From assembly GCA_035714085.1 (NCBI GenBank), contig DASTMP010000270.1, forward strand, positions 1-64,000: a stretch of DNA of 64,000 bases. The letters run 5' to 3'. The DNA comes from JAJVID01 sp035714085. GTDB lineage: Bacteria; Acidobacteriota; Blastocatellia; RBC074. Position numbers and translations under genes: made by a program. The notes below the pieces were generated by a model, which worked only from the letters and a program-made list of their open reading frames with translations, ran no database searches and was not told where the DNA came from. Positions 7,611-15,202 of this stretch are shown in pieces (within the stretch, counting starts at the first letter, position 1; each line of letters opens with the position of its first letter).

Positions 7611-9815
7611 CTGCTTGACCGCGCCGTTCACCTGCGCATCGGCGTTCTGCCCGGTCTTCATTTGATCGCGAAACAGATTGAGCAGGAGCAGCGTGCCCAG
7701 ACCGCCGCCCGCGCCTTCGGCGCCGCCGCCCGTGGCCATCACATCGGGCGTGATGCGCACGCCTTTTTCGCCGATCACCTTCAGCGTTTCGACTAGCGCG
7801 ACGCCTTGCGGGCCGAGCGCGTTGACCTGTTCGCGATAAGCGACGCCTTGCGCCTCGCCGATTAATCGCATCTTCTCGGCTTCAGCCTTACCGGTTTGCA
7901 GAATGTAGCTCGCTTCACCTTCGGCCTCGGCCTTGCGCTGTTCGGCTCGACGGCTGGAGATTTCGACGCCGACCGTCGCCTCCATCAAGCCCTTCTGGTT
8001 GTCGGCGTGCGCTTTGGTCTTCTCCAGTTCGATGCGCTTGGTTTCGGCCTCTCGCTGGGCGTCGTACATACTCTGTCGCTGCTCTGCCAGAATCTTCTCG
8101 GTCTGCGTCTTCATCAGATCCTCCGGCAGGCGGATGTGGCAGATCAGCACGTTGACAACGTCCACGTGGTATTTCAGCAGATGAACGCGGACGCGGGCTT
8201 CGGCGCGCTCCTGCTCCTCGTGGCGGTTTTGCAGATAAGCCATCGCCGAAGATTCCGAAGCCTGGTTGCGGAAGATCGAGTCGATCAGCGGGTGCATGAC
8301 GTTTTGAATCAACCGGTCGATCGAGCCGATTTTGGCGACCATGAACGGCGCGTCTTCGGGTTTGACTCGGAAGACGACGCGGACTTCGAGTTGCATCGTG
8401 AATCCGTCTTTCGAGATTACCTCGAACGGGTTGAATGTGTCGGCCAATTGTTCCGCAGTCCATTCGACAGTCTGGTTCGTCGTCGGAATGATGACCGGCG
8501 TGACGGCCAGTGTGTTGACATAATAGCGTCCGGGGCCGACTACCATTTCCTGAATTCCGCGATAACCATCGGGCACGACGTACGCTTCATGCGCGCCCTC
8601 GTCCAGACGGGAGTCGACCGGGTCCTTCAGTTTCAACTCTTCTTCCAACTGCAGGATGTCGTTTCCGTCTTCCCCGTTCAGTTTATCAAGATGCGCCGCG
8701 GCGATCGCCAGCTGCTCGCGTTCTTCGCGTTCCAGCTTCTCGCGCACCTTCGTGGCCATGGCGCGGCGAATCTCATAGGTCGGGTCCTTGCCGACGTTCG
8801 AAACTATCACCGCGACCTCGCCCGGCCTCACTTCGCCGGCCTTTTCGGCGATCACTTTGAACATAAGCGGGTCGATGTAATAGGTTCCGGGCAGCAGCAG
8901 GTCTTTCTGCGGGCCGCGCTGACCGCCGCGTTGAATAAACTCGTGGCCGTTCTGAAAGTTGTTATGGCCCTGCACAGGCGCGGCGACATAATCGCGCGGG
9001 TTGAGCGGCGCGCCGTCCAACGCCTCGACCAGTCCGACATAGTTCTCGTTGATGACCGTCGCGTCGGCGTATTGGATTTTGAACAACCCCGTTTTGACGG
9101 TGTTGTCGTCAATCGCGATCGAATCCGTCAGGATGCGGTAAGTTCCGGGCGTCAGGATTTCGACCTGAGGCCCCTTCTGACCAGTGGCCTGGATGAATTG
9201 CTCCGCGTCCTGAAAGTTGCGATGGCCTTCGACGGCCATTCCGAGCAGACGCCCTGGATCAAGCGGGTCGCCATCCGTCGCCGTCACGATGCCGATCTTG
9301 CCCTGTGGGATCATGATCGACTTCGCGATAGAAACACGGAACAGATAAGGGTGAATGGGCCACAAGCCCGGAGGGAGCGTCCGCATCTGGATGCCTTTTA
9401 CGCCGCCCCGTTTGATGAACGCGATCGGGTCTTGAAAATTGTTGTGCGCGTTCTGCGCGCGGTCGGGCGCGAAGATTCTGCCCGGCGGCAGCGGTTCACC
9501 GTCAATCGCCTCGATCACGCCCATCTCGTCGGCGCCGATCTCGATCAGCGACGCCTTCTTCACCACGCGTTCAAAAGGCCATTTGATGAAGTGTAATCCG
9601 GGCTTCAGCACGTCGGCCTGGATGCCGACCTCGCCTTCGGTGGCGACTACGCGGCCCGGCGGCATTCTTGACCCGATGTAACGGCGCTCTTTGATCGCAA
9701 TCTCCATTGCGCCGACGTTGACCCAAAATCTGGTCAGCAGGAGGAGCAAAGCGATTAGCCCGAAGATCGCCACGACGTATGTCACAGGTGAAAGGAGTAA
9801 ATCTGTGTCGTTCAT
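7602..9815 (-). CDS. SPFH/band-7 (flotillin-like) membrane protein with internal repeats
   Basis: 737 residues. One transmembrane helix lies at about residues 11-33. Three clear repeats follow (about 96-165, 172-245 and 258-325), each with a DG-PL-PGR turn, an HNNFQD-like motif, GG-x-x-GPQ and a LxPGTYxI strand. A weaker copy precedes them (52-92) and another follows (395-450). The SPFH domain spans about 440-600 and leads into a charged alanine/glutamate coiled coil (EAEGEASYILQTGKAEAEKM) typical of flotillins. The C-terminus is Gly-rich, then hydrophobic (GLGTLLLLNLF). Flotillin-like proteins oligomerise at membranes and organise microdomains. The repeat array in front of the SPFH domain is unusual for standard flotillins. 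AAGGAAA precedes the ATG. The upstream gene on the same strand (10554-9853) is probably in the same operon. Confidence 0.82.
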   Translation of the reverse strand: MNDTDLLLSPVTYVVAIFGLIALLLLLTRFWVNVGAMEIAIKERRYIGSRMPPGRVVATEGEVGIQADVLKPGLHFIKWPFERVVKKASLIEIGADEMGVIEAIDGEPLPPGRIFAPDRAQNAHNNFQDPIAFIKRGGVKGIQMRTLPPGLWPIHPYLFRVSIAKSIMIPQGKIGIVTATDGDPLDPGRLLGMAVEGHRNFQDAEQFIQATGQKGPQVEILTPGTYRILTDSIAIDDNTVKTGLFKIQYADATVINENYVGLVEALDGAPLNPRDYVAAPVQGHNNFQNGHEFIQRGGQRGPQKDLLLPGTYYIDPLMFKVIAEKAGEVRPGEVAVIVSNVGKDPTYEIRRAMATKVREKLEREEREQLAIAAAHLDKLNGEDGNDILQLEEELKLKDPVDSRLDEGAHEAYVVPDGYRGIQEMVVGPGRYYVNTLAVTPVIIPTTNQTVEWTAEQLADTFNPFEVISKDGFTMQLEVRVVFRVKPEDAPFMVAKIGSIDRLIQNVMHPLIDSIFRNQASESSAMAYLQNRHEEQERAEARVRVHLLKYHVDVVNVLICHIRLPEDLMKTQTEKILAEQRQSMYDAQREAETKRIELEKTKAHADNQKGLMEATVGVEISSRRAEQRKAEAEGEASYILQTGKAEAEKMRLIGEAQGVAYREQVNALGPQGVALVETLKVIGEKGVRITPDVMATGGGAEGAGGGLGTLLLLNLFRDQMKTGQNADAQVNGAVKQWQ

Positions 9816-9852
9816 ATGTTTTCCTTTGTTACTAGCGGTATGTTCAAACAGC

Positions 9853-10554
9853 TTAGGAGTCTGAGCGCCGGGGCGCCGCCGCTAGCTCACGGCGAACATC
9901 GGCGATCAGTCGTTTGAGAAGAAAACCTGATCCGGTACGAGGCGCCTCGGCATCGATCAACCAGTAGGCGCTTTCGACCGTCGCAAGGAATTTTTTGGGT
10001 GAAACTCGCGGCAATCGCCCTTCGCAGAAAAGCTTCAAAGCGACATCGACCGCGCGTTTGAAGACCGCCGCGTCATCGCTCAATGCGGCCAGATGAAGCG
10101 AGCCAACGAATGATAGCCGATCAGGCGTCTCGCTCCATCGTTCGATCATCATTGAGGCGAACTCCCCGCTCGAACGCAGCGCGCGGCTGTCAAGGATGTA
10201 TTCCGCGATCGAGCGCAGAGCCTCTTCATCGCCCTCAGCGCGCGCAACGAGCGTTTGCAGTATTTCGCGATAGAACGAGCCGTCGCCGCGCATGCGCGCT
10301 TCATCCAACGCGGTCTTGTCGCCTTCGGCGGCGAGCCCGAGCAGACGTCGCCGCTCTTCTTGGACGCGCCGCTCAGCATCGACTTGCGCGAGCAATTTCA
10401 TCTCTTCGGCGTGTTGTTCGGCGAACAATCCGTCGAAGCCGCTCGGTTCGGGAAATACATCGGGTTCTTTCGGCGGCGTCCGGCGCTTCCGGCGATGAAG
10501 CGCGAGAGTTGCGACCGCAAGCAGGAGTATCGAAATGAAGAGTATGGTGTTCAT
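9853..10554 (-). CDS. membrane-anchored hypothetical protein upstream of SPFH gene
   Basis: 233 residues. One N-terminal transmembrane segment (ILFISILLLAVATLAL) is followed by a basic stop-transfer (HRRKRR) and a cytoplasmic, largely helical domain rich in Glu, Arg and Ala, with a possible coiled coil at about 45-80. I recognise no catalytic motif. It ends 37 bp before the SPFH gene starts on the same strand, so it may be an accessory partner of that membrane scaffold; this is inferred from position only. Confidence 0.65.
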   Translation of the reverse strand: MNTILFISILLLAVATLALHRRKRRTPPKEPDVFPEPSGFDGLFAEQHAEEMKLLAQVDAERRVQEERRRLLGLAAEGDKTALDEARMRGDGSFYREILQTLVARAEGDEEALRSIAEYILDSRALRSSGEFASMMIERWSETPDRLSFVGSLHLAALSDDAAVFKRAVDVALKLFCEGRLPRVSPKKFLATVESAYWLIDAEAPRTGSGFLLKRLIADVRRELAAAPRRSDS

Positions 10555-10791
10555 CGTCTAACGCCTCGCGCACAGCCGATAGGCCATTGGCCGTGAACTT
10601 TGATGCGGGCGTCTTCCTTACTGATGTACGCTAGCGTGATTGATGAAGTTCTAAAAACCGCTAGAGGCTGGAAAACTTAACCCGGGCTTGATGGCGTTGA
10701 ACGCCCGAAGCCAACTATATGTTTATCAATCGAGAGAGACGAACAACTCCGGAGAGACGCTTTAGAAATTCGCCAGCCCTGAATCAACACA

Positions 10792-11418
10792 TTAGGATTT
10801 TGTCGCCGGCGTTCTGGCCAACCGCCGCTCGGTCAACGAAGGCAGGAATTTGTTTAATACGCGATAGCCGAGTGACACGGCCAACACCGCTCCGAAAGCC
10901 AGCGGAATTCTCGTGTCGGCCTTGACCAGCAGGTAGTAATGAATCACGCCTGAGATCGCCGCGACGTAAGCCAGCTTGTGCAAACGATTCCACCGCCTCC
11001 CGCCCAGACGTTTGACCATCTTATTGGTAGAAGTGATCGCCAGCGGAACCAGGACGAGAAACGCGAACATCCCAAGAAAGATAAAAGGACGCTTCAAAGT
11101 GTCATCAACGATGTCGCCGAGTTTGAACGATTTGTCGAACCAGGTGTAAGCCATCAGGTGCTGACAGCCGTAGAAGAACGCGAACACTCCGAGCGTCCGC
11201 CTGAGTTGGATCAACCACGGAAGCCCCAGCGCCTTTCTGAGCGGGGTGACGGCCAGCGAGAGACACACAAAGACCAGCGTCAATGTTCCCGTCGTGTGAA
11301 GAACGAATTCCTGCGGGTTTGCGCCCAGCCTGTGATGATAGGCGTCCCAGGCGAGCAGAGCGCACGGAACCGCGCTGTTGACGAAGACCATGAGCTTTGA
11401 AAATTTGATATCAGGCAT
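10792..11418 (-). CDS. msrQ: MsrQ-like haem membrane subunit of methionine sulfoxide reductase
   Basis: 208 residues, six hydrophobic helices, ferric-reductase-like transmembrane (YedZ) family. Conserved histidines sit in helices (FVLHTTGTLTL, GCQHLMAYTWF, NRLHKLAYVAAISGVIHYYL), consistent with b-type haem binding. It passes electrons from the quinone pool to MsrP for repair of oxidised methionine in periplasmic proteins. The ATG at 11418 (MPDIKFSK) was chosen because an upstream in-frame ATG at 11469 would add only translation of repeat element B. The gene follows msrP on the same strand, the usual order. Confidence 0.88.
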   Translation of the reverse strand: MPDIKFSKLMVFVNSAVPCALLAWDAYHHRLGANPQEFVLHTTGTLTLVFVCLSLAVTPLRKALGLPWLIQLRRTLGVFAFFYGCQHLMAYTWFDKSFKLGDIVDDTLKRPFIFLGMFAFLVLVPLAITSTNKMVKRLGGRRWNRLHKLAYVAAISGVIHYYLLVKADTRIPLAFGAVLAVSLGYRVLNKFLPSLTERRLARTPATKS

Positions 11419-11420
11419 AA

Positions 11421-11505
11421 GGTGGTGGTTGGTGATTGGTAGCTGGTGGTTAGTGGTGGATGAAATCATTGATCAACCACCAACCACACAGGCGCCAACC
11501 ACTAC
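11421..11505. repeat. GGTGGTT-type inverted repeat between msrP and msrQ (element B)
   Basis: The left arm (11421-11459) is built from GGTGGTT/GGTGATT words, and the right arm (11473-11504) from AACCACC/AACCACT. The loop is about 13 bp. It fills the space between the msrP stop codon and the msrQ start, so an msrPQ transcript would carry the hairpin directly before msrQ. The same unit builds element C at 18141. Confidence 0.72.
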
Positions 11506-12474
11506 TTAAAAATTCACCTTCAAATCCATTCCCGAATACAACTGCGCGACCTGATCGCCGTAGCCGTTGAAGATCAGCGTGTCGCGCCTCCCCCATTCGC
11601 CGATGCGACGTTCGGTCGCCTGGCTCCAGCGCGGGTGCGAGACGTTAGGATTGACGTTCGAATAGAAGCCGTATTCATCGGGCGCCACCAAATTCCAGGT
11701 CGCCGGCGGCTGCGTATCGGTGAGCGCGATCTTGACGATCGACTTGATGCTCTTGAATCCGTACTTCCACGGCACGACCAGGCGAATCGGCGCGCCGTTT
11801 TGAGGCAAGAGCATTTTGCCGTACAGCCCGGCTGCGAGAATCGTCAGCGGGCTCATGGCCTCATCCAACCGCAGACCTTCCACGTAGGGCCACGGCAGCA
11901 CATCGCGGCTTTGGTTCGGCATCCGCGCCGGGTCGACGAGCGTTGTGAACGCGACGTATTTGGCCGATCCCATCGGCTCGACCTCATCGAGCAGGCGTTT
12001 GAGCGGAAAGCCCAGCCACGGGATGATCATCGACCACGCCTCGACGCAGCGGAAGCGGTAGACGCGGTCTTCCAGCGGCGCGAGTTTGATCAAATCTTCG
12101 ATGGCGAAGGTCTTAGGTTTGTGAACCATCCCGCCGACCTCGACGGTCCACGGGCGCGTGATGAAATTCTTCGCCCTGGGCGCGACCCCTTCTTTGCTCG
12201 TCGAAAATTCGTAGAAGTTGTTGTAGTGGGTGATGTCCTCGAAGGCGGCCGCTTTTTCTCCCGACGGAGTGAGGTAACCGCTCCCCGGATCGACCTGCGC
12301 CACATCGGTCTTCGGCGCCGGCTGATTCGGCGTCGCGAGCTTTCTATAGAGCAAGCCCGTCGCCGTCGCCGTCGTCACAAGCGCGGCGCCGCGAATGAAC
12401 GCGCGGCGATTCCAGAAATGTTTCTCGTCGGTAATCTCGCTGCTCTTGATGTCGTCAGGATTTTTAATCAGCAT
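11506..12474 (-). CDS. msrP: MsrP, periplasmic methionine sulfoxide reductase catalytic subunit
   Basis: 322 residues. A twin-arginine signal (RRAFIRG, residues 23-29) directs Tat export of the folded molybdopterin protein. The molybdenum-ligating cysteine is visible in YRFRCVEAWSMIIPW (Cys143), in the sulfite-oxidase/YedY fold. The protein reduces methionine sulfoxide in envelope proteins using electrons from MsrQ, encoded immediately downstream. Length and motifs match the family. An imperfect palindrome (12494-12566) lies just upstream of its start, between it and the divergent rnhB. Confidence 0.94.
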   Translation of the reverse strand: MLIKNPDDIKSSEITDEKHFWNRRAFIRGAALVTTATATGLLYRKLATPNQPAPKTDVAQVDPGSGYLTPSGEKAAAFEDITHYNNFYEFSTSKEGVAPRAKNFITRPWTVEVGGMVHKPKTFAIEDLIKLAPLEDRVYRFRCVEAWSMIIPWLGFPLKRLLDEVEPMGSAKYVAFTTLVDPARMPNQSRDVLPWPYVEGLRLDEAMSPLTILAAGLYGKMLLPQNGAPIRLVVPWKYGFKSIKSIVKIALTDTQPPATWNLVAPDEYGFYSNVNPNVSHPRWSQATERRIGEWGRRDTLIFNGYGDQVAQLYSGMDLKVNF

Positions 12475-12493
12475 CTCTATCTCCTAAGAACAC

Positions 12494-12566
12494 AGACAGG
12501 ATTTACATGATATCTCAGGATATTACACATTGGGTTGAGTCCTGAGAAATCATGTAAATCCTGTCT
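12494..12566. repeat. AT-rich palindrome upstream of msrP (element M)
   Basis: The arms AGACAGGATTTACATGAT...CTCAGGA (12494-12520) and TCCTGAGAAATCATGTAAAT...CCTGTCT (12540-12566) are near-perfect inverted copies with a 19-bp loop. A solo copy of one arm sits at 32244-32274. It lies in the divergent msrP/rnhB promoter region. Confidence 0.72.
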
Positions 12567-12712
12567 ATGCTCACTGTATAAGTGTGTCGCTTATTGCGAC
12601 CTGAATGACTTCTCGGACGGGAGCCTCGATCATCACGCGACAATTATCCTATAATTATCGTGAAGTCGAAAACGCGCTCTGGCTGACCAAGCGGATCTCA
12701 ATACGACAATGT

Positions 12713-13564
12713 ATGGAAGAATGGATTCGACAACCAGTGTGGAGATTGAAGGACCGGTTTTTAGACGGCCGTGAGCCTGCGCCAAAGGGATTGATCGAAG
12801 CTCTCGAAGCCGATCCGCGGCAGGGCGCGCGCGAATTGGCCGCGAGGTTGCGCGCGCGCGCGCGCGCAAACCGCGCCGAAGGGCAGCGTTTGCGGCGCTT
12901 GCTGCAATACGAATCGGAATTGTGGGCGCAAGGTTTCAATCTGATCGCCGGGGTTGACGAGGCGGGCGTCGCTCCGCTGGCCGGCCCGGTCGTCGCCGGC
13001 GCGGTCGTGTTGGCGCGCGGTTACAAATTGCGCGAACTCGACGATTCGAAGAGACTTGACGAGCCGACGCGCGTTCGATTGGCGCAGAAGATCAAAACGG
13101 ACGCGGTCGCCTGGGCGGTCGGCGTCGCCGAAGTCGAAGAGATCGAGGTCTTGAACATCTATCATGCCGGTCTGCTTGCGATGCGGCGGGCGGTCGAAGG
13201 CTTGACCATCCCGCCCGATTTCATTCTCGTCGACGCGCGCAAGATTCCCGATTGCCCCGCTCCGCAGCGTGGCGTCGTTCACGGCGACGCGCTCTCGGCG
13301 AGCATCGCCGCCGCTTCGATCATCGCGAAAACGACGCGCGACGCGATGATGGTCGAACTCGACGCGCAATATCCCGGCTACGGTCTCGCCGAGCACAAAG
13401 GCTATCCGACTCCGCGACACTTTGAAGCTCTGCGGCGGCTCGGCGCCTCGCCGATTCACCGCCGAGGCTATGGCCCCGTGCGCGAAGTTCTGGGATTGGA
13501 ACCGGTTCAGAAGACTTTGTTTGACGCCGCGCCGATGATCTCAGACGTCAAATCTCAAATCTGA
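12713..13564 (+). CDS. rnhB: ribonuclease HII with altered GRG loop
   Basis: 283 residues from ATG 12713 (MEEWIRQPVWRLKD). Alternative upstream ATGs reach back to 12605; the extra residues look non-conserved. RNase HII cuts RNA in DNA duplexes and initiates ribonucleotide excision. The catalytic acids are present: Asp-Glu in GVDEAG, Asp in ILVDARKIP, and Asp in the GDALSASIAAASIIAKTTRD block. An N-terminal helical extension (about 70 residues) precedes the catalytic core. The usual GRG motif after DEA is replaced (DEAGVAPLAGP). In characterised enzymes GRG contacts the ribonucleotide 2'-OH and the RNA-DNA junction, so specificity may differ. Identity as RNase HII is firm; the consequence of the change is inferred. 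Confidence 0.9.
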   Translation: MEEWIRQPVWRLKDRFLDGREPAPKGLIEALEADPRQGARELAARLRARARANRAEGQRLRRLLQYESELWAQGFNLIAGVDEAGVAPLAGPVVAGAVVLARGYKLRELDDSKRLDEPTRVRLAQKIKTDAVAWAVGVAEVEEIEVLNIYHAGLLAMRRAVEGLTIPPDFILVDARKIPDCPAPQRGVVHGDALSASIAAASIIAKTTRDAMMVELDAQYPGYGLAEHKGYPTPRHFEALRRLGASPIHRRGYGPVREVLGLEPVQKTLFDAAPMISDVKSQI

Positions 13565-13574
13565 AATACTCAGA

Positions 13575-14819
13575 ATGCCCACGCCACATCAGAAACCCGC
13601 AGACGAATCAACCATCGGATCGCGCGACGCCGTCGGCTTCGTGTTGCGGCTCGGTCGCGCGCTGCACATTTATGGCATCCCCGCTCACCGCCTTGAAGAG
13701 GTCATGGGGAAGGCCGCCGAAAAGCTCGGACTTCAGGGGCAGTTTTTTTCGACGCCGACCGCGATCTTCGCCTCGTTCGGGCGGCAGGATGAGCCGGGCG
13801 CCATTCTGATGCGGGTTACGCCTGGAGAAGTGAACCTGGGCAAGATCGCCGAACTCGATGATGTGACGACCTCCGTGCTGCGCGGCGCGCTCGATCCTGC
13901 TGAAGGGTCAAAGCGGATAGATCGCATCCTGGCCGAACCGCATCATTATGGCGCGGCGCTCACGGCCATCGCCTTCAGTCTGGCCTCCGCCGCGGCCTCG
14001 CGTTTTCTCGGTGGAGGGTTGAAAGAAATCGCCGCCTCGGCCTTGATCGGTTTGGTCATCGGGCTTCTGTCACTGTTTGTAGGGAAGTATCAATCGTTGG
14101 GCAAGGTCTTCGAGTTTGTAGCGGCGGGCGCCGCATCGGCGTTGGCCGGGTCGCTCACCTTTGTCATCGGAGCATACGCCGTCTCGAACGCGACGCTTGC
14201 CGGGTTGATTGTGCTCATGCCGGGATTGACCTTGACCATCGCGCTGATAGAGCTTTCGACGCGGAATCTGTCGTCGGGCACGTCGCGGTTGAGCGGCGCG
14301 TTCGTGATTTTCTTGAGCATAGGCTTTGGCGTAGCGGTCGGCGGCGCCGTCGTCAACTTGCTACTCGGCGAGCCAGCCATAGCGCGCGCCGAGCCTTTGC
14401 CCGCGTGGACTGAGGCGCTGGCGCTCGTGACGATGCCGATCGCTTTGACTATTTTGTTGCGCGCCCAGTTGCGCGACGCGTTATGGATAATGATAGCAGG
14501 GGCGCTGGCTGTGGGCGGCAGCCGTCTCGGCGTCAGATTCTTCGGCCCTGAGATGGGCGTCTTTCTGGGCGCGCTGACGGTCGGGGTCGCCAGCAACTGG
14601 TACGCGCGATTGCTCGACCGCCCCGCAATCATCACGGAAGTTCCCGGCATTATGCTGCTCGTGCCCGGCAGTGTGGGATTTCGCGGCCTCGCGGCGTTGA
14701 TGGACGAAAAGATCGTTTCGGGGGTCGATACCTCGTTCAAGATGGTTTTGACGGCGGTGGCGCTGGTGGCCGGAACATTGATGGCCAACATCGTTGCGCC
14801 GCCGCGACGCGAAATCTAA
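13575..14819 (+). CDS. ThrE-family threonine/serine exporter
   Basis: 414 residues. The N-terminal cytoplasmic domain (about 15-125) has the conserved FVLRLGRALHIYGIPAHRLE region. About ten transmembrane helices follow in two halves, as in single-chain ThrE transporters (ThrE_1 plus ThrE_2 domains). The conserved membrane segment LIVLMPGLTLTIALIELSTR and the C-terminal EVPGIMLLVPGSVGFRG are visible. It likely exports small hydroxy amino acids or related substrates with proton exchange. It starts ten bases after the rnhB stop on the same strand. Confidence 0.85.
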   Translation: MPTPHQKPADESTIGSRDAVGFVLRLGRALHIYGIPAHRLEEVMGKAAEKLGLQGQFFSTPTAIFASFGRQDEPGAILMRVTPGEVNLGKIAELDDVTTSVLRGALDPAEGSKRIDRILAEPHHYGAALTAIAFSLASAAASRFLGGGLKEIAASALIGLVIGLLSLFVGKYQSLGKVFEFVAAGAASALAGSLTFVIGAYAVSNATLAGLIVLMPGLTLTIALIELSTRNLSSGTSRLSGAFVIFLSIGFGVAVGGAVVNLLLGEPAIARAEPLPAWTEALALVTMPIALTILLRAQLRDALWIMIAGALAVGGSRLGVRFFGPEMGVFLGALTVGVASNWYARLLDRPAIITEVPGIMLLVPGSVGFRGLAALMDEKIVSGVDTSFKMVLTAVALVAGTLMANIVAPPRREI

Positions 14820-15202
14820 CCATCGAGAGCGCCGCCCTGCCCCGGCCCAGATATAAAGCATTTGATCAAAATGTGAGCGATCACGTCCGCCGAGACTCCA
14901 ACCGCCTATACAATTTCAACAAAAATTGCGCATCTCCTCCCAGGTTTGCTGGCGCTTCAATGAACTCATGTATAGAATCTGGCGCGAGCATACAAAAAAA
15001 CGGAAGTTGTCGCGCCGGTCAAGCGGGATTCGGGATTAGGGTTAATCATCGCTTGTCGGTAGTGGCCCAAGTTTCTCCTCCTGTCGCACCAAATTGATTT
15101 GCCCCGGCGGTTCTTCGCCGGATTCGGCAGCAAATCACCGCGCTTGAGCTTGATTCGCATAAAGCTAAGATAGACCAGGTTTACTCTTATAGGGGGTATA
15201 TC
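14820..15202. other. intergenic region, 383 bp, AT-richer than its surroundings
   Basis: This lies between the exporter gene and the 773-residue gene. It contains an interrupted inverted repeat around 15092-15138 (AATTGATTTGCCCCGGCGG and a partner ending GGCAGCAAAT) that could act as a terminator or operator. AGGGGG at 15191-15196 is the likely ribosome site for the next gene. I see no convincing coding frame. Confidence 0.45.

Noticed and set aside
7896..9596. A 566-codon open frame on the opposite strand to the SPFH gene.
   Set aside because: It translates into low-complexity Asp/Arg/His-rich sequence and is explained by high GC third positions; the leftward frame has a clear protein family.
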